NCBI GenBank assembly: GCA_910586485.1
Contig: CAJUIA010000012.1
Span: 44,606 to 108,605, forward strand
DNA from: an uncultured Acetatifactor sp.
GTDB lineage: Bacteria > Bacillota > Clostridia > Lachnospirales > Lachnospiraceae
Direction: 5' to 3'
Length of the DNA stretch: 64,000 bases
Part shown: positions 25,157-34,284 of the stretch, piece after piece
Layout: every line of letters starts with the position of its first letter
Numbering within the stretch: the first letter of the stretch is position 1
Position numbers and translations under genes: made by a program
Notes under the pieces: model-generated
Told to the model about the DNA's origin: nothing
The model's database searches: none
The model's input: the letters and a program-made list of their open reading frames with translations, nothing else

Positions 25157-26548
25157 ATGGATTTGACAGACATCAGAGAGCTTTACCGTGACCGGGAAAA
25201 GTATATGGGGAAGGAGGTTACCGTAGGCGGCTGGGTCCGCAGCAACCGGGATTCCAAAAATTTCGGTTTTCTGGTGATCAACGACGGCACCTTTTTTGAG
25301 CCCCTGCAGGTAGTGTATGGAGAGAAGCTGCCTAATTTTCAGGAGCTTTGCAGGATGAACGTGGGAGCGGCGCTGGTGATTACCGGAACCATCGTGGCTA
25401 CGCCGGACGCAAAGCAGCCCTTTGAGCTGCAGGCGGCGGAGGTATTGGTGGAAGGCCCTTCTACGGCGGATTATCCCCTGCAGAAAAAACGTCATACCTT
25501 TGAGTATCTGCGCACCATTTCCCATCTGCGTCCCAGGACCAACACCTTTCAGGCAGTGTTTCGGGTGCGTTCCCTGATTGCTTACGCCATCCACAGCTTT
25601 TTTATGGAGAGAAACTTTGTCTACGTGCATACGCCTTTGATTACGGGCAGCGACTGCGAGGGAGCAGGAGAAATGTTCCAGGTGACAACTCTGGATCTGG
25701 AAAACGTACCCAAAACTGAGGACGGCAAGGTGGATTTTTCACAGGATTTCTTTGGCAAGGCTACCAACCTTACCGTCAGCGGTCAGCTGAACGTGGAGAC
25801 CTATGCCTTTGCCTTTAAGAACGTGTATACCTTTGGGCCTACCTTCCGGGCGGAAAATTCCAATACCACCCGCCATGCGGCGGAATTCTGGATGATCGAG
25901 CCGGAGATGGCCTTTGCGGACTTGAAAGACGATATGCTGCTGGCGGAAGGAATGCTGAAATATATTATCCGCTATGTGCTGGAGAACGCGCCGGAGGAAA
26001 TGGCCTTCTTTAACCAGTTTGTGGATAAGGGCCTGATCGAGCGGCTGGAGCATGTGGCAAATTCGGACTTCGGACATGTAACCTATACAGAGGCCATAGA
26101 AATACTGGAAAAGCATAACGATGCTTTTGACTATAAGGTATTTTGGGGTTGTGATCTGCAGACCGAGCATGAACGTTACTTGACGGAAGAGGTATTTAAG
26201 CGACCGGTATTTGTGACGGATTACCCCAAGGAGATCAAGGCCTTTTATATGAAATTAAATGAGGATGGCAAAACCGTTGCCGCCATGGACTGTCTGGTGC
26301 CCGGTATCGGCGAGATCATCGGCGGCAGCCAGCGTGAGGATAAGCTGGAGGTGCTGGAGCAAAGGATGGAAGAGCTGGGCCTGAACAAGGAGGACTACGG
26401 TTTTTATCTGGATCTGCGCCGGTACGGCTCCGTGCGTCATGCAGGCTTTGGCCTGGGCTTCGAGCGCTGCGTCATGTATCTGACCGGCATGAGCAATATC
26501 CGGGACGTGGTGCCCTTCCCCAGAACTGTGAATAACTGCGAGCTGTAA
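25157..26548 (+). CDS. asnS: Asparaginyl-tRNA synthetase
   Basis: 463-residue class IIb synthetase. The N-terminal OB fold binds the anticodon (VGGWVRSNRDSKNFGFLVINDG). Class II motifs are visible: motif 1 near FVYVHTPLITGSDCEGAGEMF, motif 2 in FGPTFRAENSNTTRHAAEFWMIEPE, and motif 3 in GFGLGFERCVMYL. The length and order match bacterial AsnRS, and an intact AsnRS implies direct Asn-tRNA charging. Before it, an AAAGCCTT...AAGGCTTT inverted repeat (about 25099-25134) separates it from the lipoprotein gene. A clean terminator follows. Confidence 0.94.
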   Translation: MDLTDIRELYRDREKYMGKEVTVGGWVRSNRDSKNFGFLVINDGTFFEPLQVVYGEKLPNFQELCRMNVGAALVITGTIVATPDAKQPFELQAAEVLVEGPSTADYPLQKKRHTFEYLRTISHLRPRTNTFQAVFRVRSLIAYAIHSFFMERNFVYVHTPLITGSDCEGAGEMFQVTTLDLENVPKTEDGKVDFSQDFFGKATNLTVSGQLNVETYAFAFKNVYTFGPTFRAENSNTTRHAAEFWMIEPEMAFADLKDDMLLAEGMLKYIIRYVLENAPEEMAFFNQFVDKGLIERLEHVANSDFGHVTYTEAIEILEKHNDAFDYKVFWGCDLQTEHERYLTEEVFKRPVFVTDYPKEIKAFYMKLNEDGKTVAAMDCLVPGIGEIIGGSQREDKLEVLEQRMEELGLNKEDYGFYLDLRRYGSVRHAGFGLGFERCVMYLTGMSNIRDVVPFPRTVNNCEL

Positions 26549-26584
26549 ACTTTCCGGAAAATAATCTTAATAATTTTATAGGTG

Positions 26585-26615
26585 AAAAGCATACTGAAAT
26601 GTGGTATGCTTTTTC
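26585..26615 (+). terminator. Intrinsic terminator after asnS, abutting the next start
   Basis: AAAAGCATAC pairs with GTATGCTTTT around a 10-base loop, with a T-run to 26615. The next gene's likely ATG is at 26617, so terminator and start codon are back to back. Confidence 0.75.
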
Positions 26616-26616
26616 C

Positions 26617-27876
26617 ATGGGAAAGTACATCGGACAAAACGTGAAAAAATATATAAGCTGTATTCTGGTCATGGGCCTGACGGCCGCATTGATCGGCAAT
26701 ATTTCCTCTGAGCCGCTGGTGGCGGAGGCTACTACCATCGGAGAAATTCAGACGAATATACAAAACGGCGAGGAAAAGATTGCAAAGATTCTGGAAGAGA
26801 TTTCGGGGCTGGAGGACGAGCAGGATCTGATCGAGGAACAGATTTCGGACCTGAACGCCGAGATTGTCAATACCATGGCCAGCATCGGCGTGCTGGAGGA
26901 TCAGATTGCCGAGAAGGAGGACCAGCTTGCCGAAAAGGGCACGCAGATTGTAGAGAAGCAGGAGCAGATCGTGGCTACGGAGGCGGAATACAATGCGGCT
27001 GTAGTGCGGGAAGAGGTACAGCGGCAGAGCATGATAGACTGTACCCGCCTGGTATATGAAACCAAGGATGTGTCTTATCTGAATTTAATTCTGGAGGGCA
27101 AGGGACTGTCCGATATTTTAAATCAGATGGACTATATCGAGAAGGTGCATGAATACAGCATGGAGCGTCTCACTGCCTATGTGGAAGCCAAGAATCAGGT
27201 GCATGATCTGTGGGACAGGCTGGAGCTGGAAAAGGCTGAGCTGGAGCAGGAGCGGGACGGACTGGAGCTGGCGAAGCAGGAGCTGAAGGCGGACGAGGAC
27301 GAGCTGCAGGATTTAAAGGCCGATTTGAATGGAAAGCTGGAAAAAAAGAAGAAGGAGTCCGCAAATTTTGAGGCGGAGATTAAAAAAGCGCAGCGGGAGG
27401 CGGCAGTAGCGAAAAAGCAGCTCCAGCAGGATAAACAGAAGCTGAAACAGCTGCAGGCGGCGCAGAATGCCGCCAATAAAACCATTGCCACCACGAACTA
27501 TACAGCAATTATCGACGCGGCTCCGGGGAGCGACCTGGGCAAGAAAATTGCCAAGTTTGCCTGTCAGTATGTGGGCAATCCTTACGTGATGGGCGGAACC
27601 AGCCTGACCAACGGCGCCGACTGCTCCGGATTCACTTACAGAGTTTATCAGGAATTCGGATATAGTTTACCCAGGACCTCTTATCAGCAGAGAAGCGCCG
27701 GCACGGGAGTGACCTATGAAAACGCCCAGCCGGGGGATTTGATCTGTTATGACGGGCATGTGGCAATGTACATCGGCAACGGCATGATTGTACATGCCAG
27801 CAGCGCCAAGACCGGGATTAAGGTCAGCAGGGCCCAGTATCGGACCATACTGGCGGTGCGGAGGATCATCCCGTAG
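26617..27876 (+). CDS. NlpC/P60 peptidoglycan hydrolase with coiled coil
   Basis: 419 residues of CwlO-type layout. A signal peptide (YISCILVMGLTAALIGN, cleavage near AEA) is followed by a long coiled coil (~40-270, heptads rich in Glu/Gln/Leu) and an NlpC/P60 domain (~300-419). That domain has the catalytic Cys in GADCSGFTYRVYQEFG, His in GHVAMYIGNG, and a third polar residue near VHASSAKTG. Such enzymes cut D-Glu-mDAP bonds, usually controlled through the coiled coil. The start is uncertain: ATG 26617 has no clear ribosome-binding site, and GTG 26641 would give an equally good signal peptide. Confidence 0.85.
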   Translation: MGKYIGQNVKKYISCILVMGLTAALIGNISSEPLVAEATTIGEIQTNIQNGEEKIAKILEEISGLEDEQDLIEEQISDLNAEIVNTMASIGVLEDQIAEKEDQLAEKGTQIVEKQEQIVATEAEYNAAVVREEVQRQSMIDCTRLVYETKDVSYLNLILEGKGLSDILNQMDYIEKVHEYSMERLTAYVEAKNQVHDLWDRLELEKAELEQERDGLELAKQELKADEDELQDLKADLNGKLEKKKKESANFEAEIKKAQREAAVAKKQLQQDKQKLKQLQAAQNAANKTIATTNYTAIIDAAPGSDLGKKIAKFACQYVGNPYVMGGTSLTNGADCSGFTYRVYQEFGYSLPRTSYQQRSAGTGVTYENAQPGDLICYDGHVAMYIGNGMIVHASSAKTGIKVSRAQYRTILAVRRIIP

Positions 27877-27913
27877 CGGATATGAAAATGGAAGAATAAA
27901 GGAGCATAAAGCT

Positions 27914-29272
27914 GTGAAGATTATCATTGCCGGGGACGGCAAAATGGGAGCTACCCTGACCAGACAGTTTTCGGCGGAGGGGTATGACCTGACCCTGATC
28001 GACTCTAATGCAGACGTGCTGGAGTCCAGTGAGGAACGGTATGATGTGCTGGTGGTGCAGGGAAATTGTGCCTCCATGGAGGTGTTGAAGCAGGCCGGTG
28101 TGAAGGAGGCGGATCTTTTGATCGCCATGGCCGGTGCGGATGAGGTAAATCTGTTGTGCTGTATGACGGCTCACAGCATGAATCCGGGGATTCACACCAT
28201 AGCAAGGGTGCGGAATCCGGAATATACGGAGCAGATTTATGCCATGCGGGGGATGTTTGCCCTCTCCATGTCGGTGAATCCGGAAAAGCAGGCGGCGGCG
28301 GAGGCTGCCAGGCTGTTGAGGTATCCCGGTTTTTTAAAAAGGGATACCTTTGCAAGGGGCAGAGTGGAGATTGTGGAGCTGCGCCTTGACGAGAACAGCA
28401 AGCTTTGTAATGTAGCTCTAAATGATATGAACAGTATTGTCAAGTGTAAGATTCTGGTCTGCGCGGTGCTGCGCAAGGGGACGGCGGTGGCTCCGGCGGG
28501 AGATTTCGTTCTGCGGGAGGGAGACAGAATTTTTGTTACCGCGCCGTCGGATACATTGACGCTGCTGTTGAAAAATCTGGGGATTATTACCCATAAGGTA
28601 AAACGTGTCATTCTTTGCGGAGGCGGGCGGGTCAGCTATTATCTGGCCAGGCTGCTTTTAAACAGCGGTATTAACGTACAGCTGATCGAGAGGGATGAGG
28701 ACAGATGCAGCAAGCTGGCTGCCATGCTGCCGGGAGCCTGTATTATACACGGAGATGCCAGCAGCCAGTTTCTTTTGGAGAGTGAGGGAATCTCGGAGAG
28801 TGATGCCCTGGTCTCCATGACCGGGCTGGATGAGCTGAATATGGTCATTTCCCTGTACGGGGCAGGCTGCGGCGTGCCGCAGGTGATCACCAAGCTGGGA
28901 CGTATGGACAATACCAATATCCTGGGGAATCTTGCGCTGGGCAGTGTGATCAGTCCCAAGGAGCTTTGCTGCAATACCATTGTACGCTATGTGCGCGCCA
29001 TGAAGAATCAGACGGGGGCGGCCTTAACGGTGCATACCATTGCGGACGGACAGATGGAGGCCATGGAGTTTGCGGTGGATGAAAATACAAGACACTGCGG
29101 AGAACCCCTGAAGGACCTGCGGCTGAAGAAGGGTGTGCTGGTGGTTTGTATTACAAAGGGGGCGCAGCAGGAAATTCCGGGCGGCGAATCCCGGTTTGAG
29201 CGGGGGGATACCCTGATTATCGTAACGGACAGGGAGCGGGGAATCTACCAGCTCAACGATATTTTTGAATAA
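27914..29272 (+). CDS. trkA: Trk potassium uptake NAD-binding subunit
   Basis: 452-residue peripheral protein with two RCK halves. Each has a Rossmann TrkA-N domain (MKIIIAGDGKMGATL at the start, VILCGGGRVSYYLARLL near 233) followed by a TrkA-C domain (ALNDMNSIV..., EPLKDLRLKKGVLVV). The ring of such subunits binds NAD(H) or ATP and gates the TrkH channel. It starts at GTG after AAAGGAGC. trkH follows after about 37 bases, the usual arrangement. The duplicated 16-base ATTTTGAATAAGCAT sequence at the junction is a small tandem repeat. Confidence 0.92.
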   Translation: MKIIIAGDGKMGATLTRQFSAEGYDLTLIDSNADVLESSEERYDVLVVQGNCASMEVLKQAGVKEADLLIAMAGADEVNLLCCMTAHSMNPGIHTIARVRNPEYTEQIYAMRGMFALSMSVNPEKQAAAEAARLLRYPGFLKRDTFARGRVEIVELRLDENSKLCNVALNDMNSIVKCKILVCAVLRKGTAVAPAGDFVLREGDRIFVTAPSDTLTLLLKNLGIITHKVKRVILCGGGRVSYYLARLLLNSGINVQLIERDEDRCSKLAAMLPGACIIHGDASSQFLLESEGISESDALVSMTGLDELNMVISLYGAGCGVPQVITKLGRMDNTNILGNLALGSVISPKELCCNTIVRYVRAMKNQTGAALTVHTIADGQMEAMEFAVDENTRHCGEPLKDLRLKKGVLVVCITKGAQQEIPGGESRFERGDTLIIVTDRERGIYQLNDIFE

Positions 29273-29309
29273 GCATATTTTGAATAAGCATAAGGAAATG
29301 AAGGTTGCT

Positions 29310-30764
29310 ATGAACTACAAAATGATGGGAAGGTTTGTCGGCAGAATACTGGTGGTGGAAGGGGTATTTATGGTGCCGGCGCTGTTGATCAGTCTGTTTG
29401 AGAAGGAATTTGCCGCTGTCCGGGGCTTTATGTGGAGCATGGTCATCATCCTTGCGGCAGCCTGGCTGCTGATGTGGCTCTGCAGGGGGTCCAAGAATAA
29501 GTTTTATGCAAAGGAAGGTCTGGCCTGTGTGGGGATCAGCTGGCTGGTGATCAGTCTGCTGGGCTGTCTTCCTTTTTGTATTTCCGGTGCGATCCCCCGT
29601 TTTATCGACGCTTTTTTTGAAATTGTGTCCGGCTTTACCACTACGGGAGCCTCCATCCTGCCGGAAGTGGAGAGCCTGCCGAAGGGAATTCTGTATTGGA
29701 GAAGCTTCAGTCATTGGCTGGGAGGCATGGGGGTGCTGGTGTTTCTGCTGGCAATCTCTTCTGTGGGCGGCAGCGACAACGGCTTTACCATGCACCTGCT
29801 CAGGGCGGAAAGCCCCGGTCCTAACGTGGGCAAGCTGGTTCCCCGGATGAAGCAGACGGCGGGTATTTTATATCTGCTTTATATCGTTCTTACGATTATA
29901 AACGTTATTTTTCTGCTGTTGGGAGATATGAACTTATTTGAAGCTGTCTGCACTGCCTTTGGAACGGCTGGAACAGGCGGATTTGGCATCCGAAATGACA
30001 GCATAGCCGGCTACAGTCCTTATATCCAAAATGTGTGTACCGTATTTATGCTGCTGTTCGGTGTGAACTTCAGCTGTTATTATATGCTGCTGATCCGGCA
30101 GTTTAAGGCAGTATTCAAGGACGAAGAGCTTCGGCTGTACTTAGGAATCGTAGCAGGAAGCGTGCTGTTAATCGTGCTGAATCTGAAAGGCTTTTACGGA
30201 AGCCTTGGGGAGACCATTAGGCATGCGGCTTTTCAGGTGGCGTCCATCGTGACGACCACGGGCTTTGCTACTACGGATTTTGACCTGTGGCCGGGGTTTT
30301 CAAAAATGATTCTTTTAGGGCTGATGGTGGTAGGTGCCAGCGCCGGCAGTACGGGCGGCGGTTTTAAATGCGGCCGGCTGCTTCTGGTAATAAAGAGTCT
30401 GCTCAGAAGCGTGCGGAGGGTGGTGCATCCCCAAAAGGTAGAGCTTGTACGCATGAACGGAAATCCCATCAGCGAGAAGGTTTTACAGAATACAAATGCT
30501 TATCTGGCGGCGTATGTAATCATTACGGGTGTCAGCTGTCTGCTCGTTTCCATAGACGGGTTTTCCATTACCACCAATATTTCGGCAGTGCTGGCCTGCT
30601 TTAATAATATCGGGCCGGGCTTCGAGATGGTGGGCCCTACCTGTAATTTTTCGGCATACAGCTCTTTTTCCAAGCTGGTGCTGATTATAGACATGCTGGC
30701 CGGAAGGCTGGAGATTTTCCCGATCTTGATTTTGTTCTCCAGGACCACATGGAGACATCGTTAG
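29310..30764 (+). CDS. trkH: Trk potassium uptake membrane subunit
   Basis: 484-residue integral membrane protein with about ten helices. The four selectivity-filter loops are visible: SGFTTTGAS near residue 108, GTAGTGGFG near 220, SIVTTTGFATTD near 313, and FNNIGPGF near 433, each keeping the filter Gly. The HWLGGMGVLVF and GASAGSTGGGFK segments are also typical. ATG 29310 follows AAGG; 29298 is an alternative start. It pairs with TrkA for K+ uptake. Its end overlaps a possible but weak start of the next gene. Confidence 0.92.
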   Translation: MNYKMMGRFVGRILVVEGVFMVPALLISLFEKEFAAVRGFMWSMVIILAAAWLLMWLCRGSKNKFYAKEGLACVGISWLVISLLGCLPFCISGAIPRFIDAFFEIVSGFTTTGASILPEVESLPKGILYWRSFSHWLGGMGVLVFLLAISSVGGSDNGFTMHLLRAESPGPNVGKLVPRMKQTAGILYLLYIVLTIINVIFLLLGDMNLFEAVCTAFGTAGTGGFGIRNDSIAGYSPYIQNVCTVFMLLFGVNFSCYYMLLIRQFKAVFKDEELRLYLGIVAGSVLLIVLNLKGFYGSLGETIRHAAFQVASIVTTTGFATTDFDLWPGFSKMILLGLMVVGASAGSTGGGFKCGRLLLVIKSLLRSVRRVVHPQKVELVRMNGNPISEKVLQNTNAYLAAYVIITGVSCLLVSIDGFSITTNISAVLACFNNIGPGFEMVGPTCNFSAYSSFSKLVLIIDMLAGRLEIFPILILFSRTTWRHR

Positions 30765-30850
30765 CAAACCGAAAATCAGATAATTGGGAAGCTCCGGTTA
30801 CAAAAGGAACGTTTTGCAATGGTCCGATATTGAAAAGGAAGAAAAGGAGT

Positions 30851-32665
30851 ATGAGAAGCGAGGTGGTACAGAAAGAAAAAAAGCTTGCGGCAGCGGCTGA
30901 GGCGGCTGTGCTGGCAGGCGTGATGATTTTGCTGGCCTGTCTTTTTGATTATCGCTATGCGACCAACGATGACGTATTTATCAGAGCCATTGTTTCGGGA
31001 CAGTATTCCGGTACGCCGGATCTGCACAATATACAGTGCATTGTCCTGATCAACGGAATTTTTACACTGCTGTATCGGATCTGCAGGTTTGTACCGTGGT
31101 TTGGGATTTTCATGGTGGTGAGTCAGTTCCTTTCTCTTTACTGGATCTTAGTGTCCATCATGGAGAAAATGCGGTTTTCCAGGCGGAATCGTATTTTATG
31201 CGGGGCGGCGGTGAATATCCTGATTTTGGGAATTATGCTGCAGGAACTTGTGATCATTCAATATACCTATACGGCGGCGCTTTTGATCGTTTCGGCGACG
31301 GCGCGGCTATACTGCGAGGCGGGAAAGGAGCCCTCCGAAGGCGCGGGCAGGAGCAGATATATAGGGCTGGCAGTACATTTCCTGCTGGCCTTCTGCCTGA
31401 GAACGGAGATCTTTTTATTTCTCGTGCCTTTTTCCCTGCTGCTGACGCTGATTTGCTGTCACAGCGGAGAAAAAAAGAGGATATTCTCGGTAAAAAAGGT
31501 TAAAATCTGGGGGACCTTCTGGGGCGCCCTTGTTTTCTGCGTGGTCATACTGTATGGGGCGGACAATCTTGCGTATAAAGGGGAAGGCTATGGAGAATAC
31601 CGGAAGATGTTTGATGCCAGAACCCAGCTCTATGATTTTCTGACTCTGCCCGATTATGATGCAGACCGGCAGTTTTATGAATCCGCAGGCATCACCGAAA
31701 CCCAGCATACGCTTTTGGAAAATTATAATTTTGCTTTGGACGAAGAGATTACCTCACAGATGCTGGCAAGCATTGTGGACCATGTGAATGAAGAGCGGAC
31801 AGCGCAATACCAGGGATTAGAGAAGCAGTATATGCGAATGTTTACACTGCCGTTTGGGGAGGGAATCTGGTCCTATCAACACAGAGTGATGGCCGATCCA
31901 AGGGTGTCGGGTGAGGATTATCCGTGGAATTTTGTCTGCGCTGCCCTGTACCTTATGCTGCTTTTGCTTACCTGCCTGACACGGCGGATGCGGAATCTGA
32001 TTTATCTGTTTTTGATGTGCTCCATGCGTTCCGTGCTGTGGCTGTATATTATATTAAAGCAGAGAACACCGCCCAGGGTAACCCATTCTCTGTATATCAT
32101 GGAAATTGTCTGTCTGCTGCTGCTGGTCTTTGAAGAGCTGAGTTATCTGAAAGAGGCGGGGGGCGTGGAAAAAAGGTGGTTGTACTCCGGCATTACGGTG
32201 TTTTTCCTGGCCGGGGCAGGCGCGGCGTCGTTTTATGCCGTATCCGGTTTTGGAGAGACGTACAGGAAAACGGCGGCTGTCAACGAAGAGTGGAGCTCTC
32301 TGCTGGAGTACTGCTCGGAGCGGGAAGATCATTTTTATTTTATGGACGTGTATTCCACGGTAAATTATGCGCAAAAAATTTTTGGCGAAGAGTATTCCGA
32401 ATTGGAAAACTATGACATTTGCGGCGGCTGGCTGGCGAAAAGTCCGCTCTGCAGGGAAAAGTACGGTAATTTCGGATTTTCTTCTCCCCGTGGGGCATTG
32501 CTTGAAATGGACAATGTATTCTTTGTGGCAAAGCAGGGGACCGATCTGGGGTGGCTTAAGAAAATGTATGAAGAAGAGAACCTGCGGATCCGCATGGAGT
32601 ATTGTGAGGTCGTAGCAGGGAAATTTGATATTATTAAGCTTAAGCTTGAAGATGCTGCGGAATAA
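30851..32665 (+). CDS. Multi-pass membrane protein, unknown
   Basis: 604 residues with about ten hydrophobic segments (first at ~15-33). A soluble stretch of ~120 residues lies in the middle (DARTQLYDFLTLPDYD... to PRVSGEDYPW), and a soluble C-terminal domain follows the last helix (~480-604). The loop after the first helix has an acidic pair (ATNDDVF), a pattern seen in membrane glycosyltransferases that use lipid-linked sugars, but no family is secure. An in-frame ATG at 30749, overlapping the trkH stop, would add 34 residues; the intervening bases look AT-rich and non-coding, so 30851 is preferred. Confidence 0.6.
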   Translation: MRSEVVQKEKKLAAAAEAAVLAGVMILLACLFDYRYATNDDVFIRAIVSGQYSGTPDLHNIQCIVLINGIFTLLYRICRFVPWFGIFMVVSQFLSLYWILVSIMEKMRFSRRNRILCGAAVNILILGIMLQELVIIQYTYTAALLIVSATARLYCEAGKEPSEGAGRSRYIGLAVHFLLAFCLRTEIFLFLVPFSLLLTLICCHSGEKKRIFSVKKVKIWGTFWGALVFCVVILYGADNLAYKGEGYGEYRKMFDARTQLYDFLTLPDYDADRQFYESAGITETQHTLLENYNFALDEEITSQMLASIVDHVNEERTAQYQGLEKQYMRMFTLPFGEGIWSYQHRVMADPRVSGEDYPWNFVCAALYLMLLLLTCLTRRMRNLIYLFLMCSMRSVLWLYIILKQRTPPRVTHSLYIMEIVCLLLLVFEELSYLKEAGGVEKRWLYSGITVFFLAGAGAASFYAVSGFGETYRKTAAVNEEWSSLLEYCSEREDHFYFMDVYSTVNYAQKIFGEEYSELENYDICGGWLAKSPLCREKYGNFGFSSPRGALLEMDNVFFVAKQGTDLGWLKKMYEEENLRIRMEYCEVVAGKFDIIKLKLEDAAE

Positions 32666-32705
32666 ATTCCGTGCGGGGGTGGAAGAATGCGGGTGGCCGA
32701 TAAAA

Positions 32706-32770
32706 CGCCAGTTATATCATCGACTCTAATGCCATGGTGGGGCAGACGGCAAAGGCATTCGGGGGATCTG
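32706..32770 (+). pseudogene. Decayed fragment of a spoIIID-like gene
   Basis: The stretch TCATCGACTCTAATGCCATG and the following GGGCAGACGGCAAAGGCATT closely match the start of the intact spoIIID gene at 33818 (FIIDSNATVRQTAKAFG region), with several mismatches. The frame soon ends in SVQISE and a stop, so nothing functional remains. It is a partial duplicate 1.1 kb upstream of spoIIID, on the same strand, separated by a broken ATPase gene. Confidence 0.7.
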
Positions 32771-32817
32771 CGCCGGAACTGAGCAGTGTGCAGATTTCCG
32801 AGTAACGCATGCACCTT

Positions 32818-33557
32818 TCACAGCAGCTCCCTTGTTTTCCGGACAAGGTACAGAGGAAAATTTGTAATAGCTCCGTCTTTTCGATAATTTCGTTTGGAAA
32901 AGCGGACCGCGTGTTCAGGCTGACGCTCGGCAAGATATTTTTTGAAAGACGGAGCAGATTTGTCCTCGCCGCCTTTCACTTCAACAGGGATGATCTCTGT
33001 GCCGTATTGCAGTGCAAAGTCGATCTCCTTATTCTTGTCGGAAAAGTAACGAGGTTCTATTTCGAACTGTCCGCGGAGCTGCTGTAAACAATAGTTTTCA
33101 GTCAGAGGCCCTTTGAACTGGTAGTCGGCTTTCAGAAGGATTGCGCTGTTGTCAATACCGGCCATATGCTTGAGAAGTCCAGTGTCAAATAAAAAGAGCT
33201 TGAACTGATCCGGCTTGTCAAAGGCCGCAAGGGGATGCTCCATTTTAGAGACATTGTAAACGCGGTTCAGCATACCGGCCGAGACAAGCCATTCAATAGC
33301 TTCTTCAAAGTCTCGCGCCCGGCCGCCTTCGCGTACAGCCCCGTACATGAATTTTTCATTTGGCTTGGCAAGCTGTGAAACGATACTGCGGAAGACCATA
33401 AGGATGCGCCCACTGCTTACTTTTCCGTTGTGCTTGGAGAAGTCGTTTTCATAAACTTCAATCAGCTCATGCTGAATTCGGGATATTTTCCTTTAATACC
33501 AGGGGTTTTCGTCCCTCGCTGGTTTTCCAGTTTATTAAATCCTGCATTGCGCTTCAT
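32818..33557 (-). pseudogene. Broken DUF4143/AAA ATPase gene
   Basis: Read on the minus strand, the first codons give MKRN and, one base out of frame, MQDLINWKTSEGRKPLVLK, the typical start of DUF4143-type ATPases. The next ~200 codons that should carry Walker A and B are absent. The sequence then resumes at HELIEVYENDFSKHNGKVSS, followed by an intact DUF4143 domain (LFLFDTGLLKHMAG, NYCLQQLRGQFE, EIDFALQYGTEIIPVEVKGG) with the conserved restriction-like Asp/Glu-Val-Lys. A frameshift plus a large internal deletion make this a pseudogene; a shorter ORF (32818-33399) could still express the C-terminal domain. Confidence 0.75.
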
Positions 33558-33760
33558 TTAAATGCACCTCTCTCCAAATGTATAATATCAGTATCACACG
33601 TTTTTCTTAAAAGTGCAATCATATTTTTGCACATTTTTCCTGCGCCTGGGACGAAGGCGTATGAGCTGGCAGAGGAACTGGCAAAGTATTTGCCGGAAAG
33701 GTTGGCAAAGTGTTTTGAGTAATAAGATGAAATGTCCGGAGGAATACAGTAAAACAATAG
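33558..33760. other. Intergenic region with a possible gene remnant
   Basis: An open stretch at about 33640-33723 ends in GTKAYELAEELAKYLPER and a stop without a start codon or ribosome-binding site. It may be the tail of a lost gene. Nothing else was recognised. Confidence 0.3.
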
Positions 33761-33789
33761 TCATACCCCTTGAGAATGCTTCATACACT
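33761..33789 (+). promoter_or_regulatory. Sigma-E-type promoter for spoIIID
   Basis: TCATACCC (-35, with the ATA core) and CATACACT (-10) lie 13 bases apart, close to the sigma-E pattern GHATANNT-N14-CATACAHT known for early mother-cell genes. A transcript would begin near 33796. Confidence 0.5.
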
Positions 33790-33812
33790 GTAAAAAAGAT
33801 TCTCAAGGGGTA
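33764..33812 (+). other. Inverted repeat spanning the spoIIID promoter and ribosome-binding site
   Basis: A 14-bp perfect stem: TACCCCTTGAGAAT (33764-33777) with its complement (33799-33812). The 3' arm contains AAGGGG, the spoIIID ribosome-binding site. A transcript starting at the sigma-E promoter would lack the 5' arm, while read-through RNA would fold the ribosome-binding site away. Confidence 0.55.
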
Positions 33813-33817
33813 CTCTT

Positions 33818-34075
33818 TTGAAGGATTATATTGAAGAGAGGGCAATCAGTATTGCTGAGTTTATCATTGACTCCAACGCCACGGTGCGGCAGACGGCAAA
33901 GGCATTCGGGGTATCCAAAAGCACGGTACATAAGGACGTAACGGACCGCCTCATGCAGATCAATCCTACGCTGGCAAAGCAGGCCAGGCAGGTGCTGGAT
34001 GTAAACAAATCAGAGCGCCATATCAGAGGCGGGCTTGCCACCAAAGAAAAATATGCCCATATGCAGGAGCATTGA
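33818..34075 (+). CDS. spoIIID: Sporulation transcription factor SpoIIID
   Basis: 85-residue DNA-binding protein of the mother cell, acting after sigma-E to tune the sporulation programme. The helix-turn-helix is clear (NATVRQTAKAFGVSKSTVHKDV), followed by the family's basic C-terminus (SERHIRGGLATKEKYAHM). It starts at TTG, 7 bases after AAGGGG. A strong terminator follows. The intact gene shows the organism forms spores. A decayed partial copy lies upstream. Confidence 0.93.
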   Translation: MKDYIEERAISIAEFIIDSNATVRQTAKAFGVSKSTVHKDVTDRLMQINPTLAKQARQVLDVNKSERHIRGGLATKEKYAHMQEH

Positions 34076-34128
34076 AGGCTGCAGGGGCGTCGTACATAAG
34101 GATTATCAAATATATTAAGGTAAAATGA

Positions 34129-34166
34129 GGAGAGGCTGTAGGCGCAGGCAGCTTCTCCGATTTTTT
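34129..34166 (+). terminator. Intrinsic terminator after spoIIID
   Basis: GGAGAGGCTG pairs with CAGCTTCTCC around a short loop (one G-T wobble), followed by six T residues. Confidence 0.75.
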
Positions 34167-34214
34167 GTGTTTCGCAGGGCTTTATGAAGTCTTTCTTAAT
34201 TTGCATCAGCCTTG

Positions 34215-34243
34215 TTGAAGGTGGTGGAAACTTCTGGTATACT
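34215..34243 (+). promoter_or_regulatory. Promoter of the UDP-sugar pyrophosphorylase gene
   Basis: TTGAAG and TATACT with an exact 17-base spacer, about 42 bases before the start codon. Confidence 0.6.
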
Positions 34244-34284
34244 TTAAGGAAAGCTTCGGCGGAAAGAAGAGAGGAAAAGATACT

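Noticed and set aside
26599..26616. ATG 26599 as start of the NlpC/P60 protein
   Set aside because: It lies in the loop of the asnS terminator and has no ribosome-binding site.
33640..33723. Short reading frame before spoIIID as a gene
   Set aside because: It has no start codon or ribosome-binding site and matches nothing recognised; kept only as a possible remnant.
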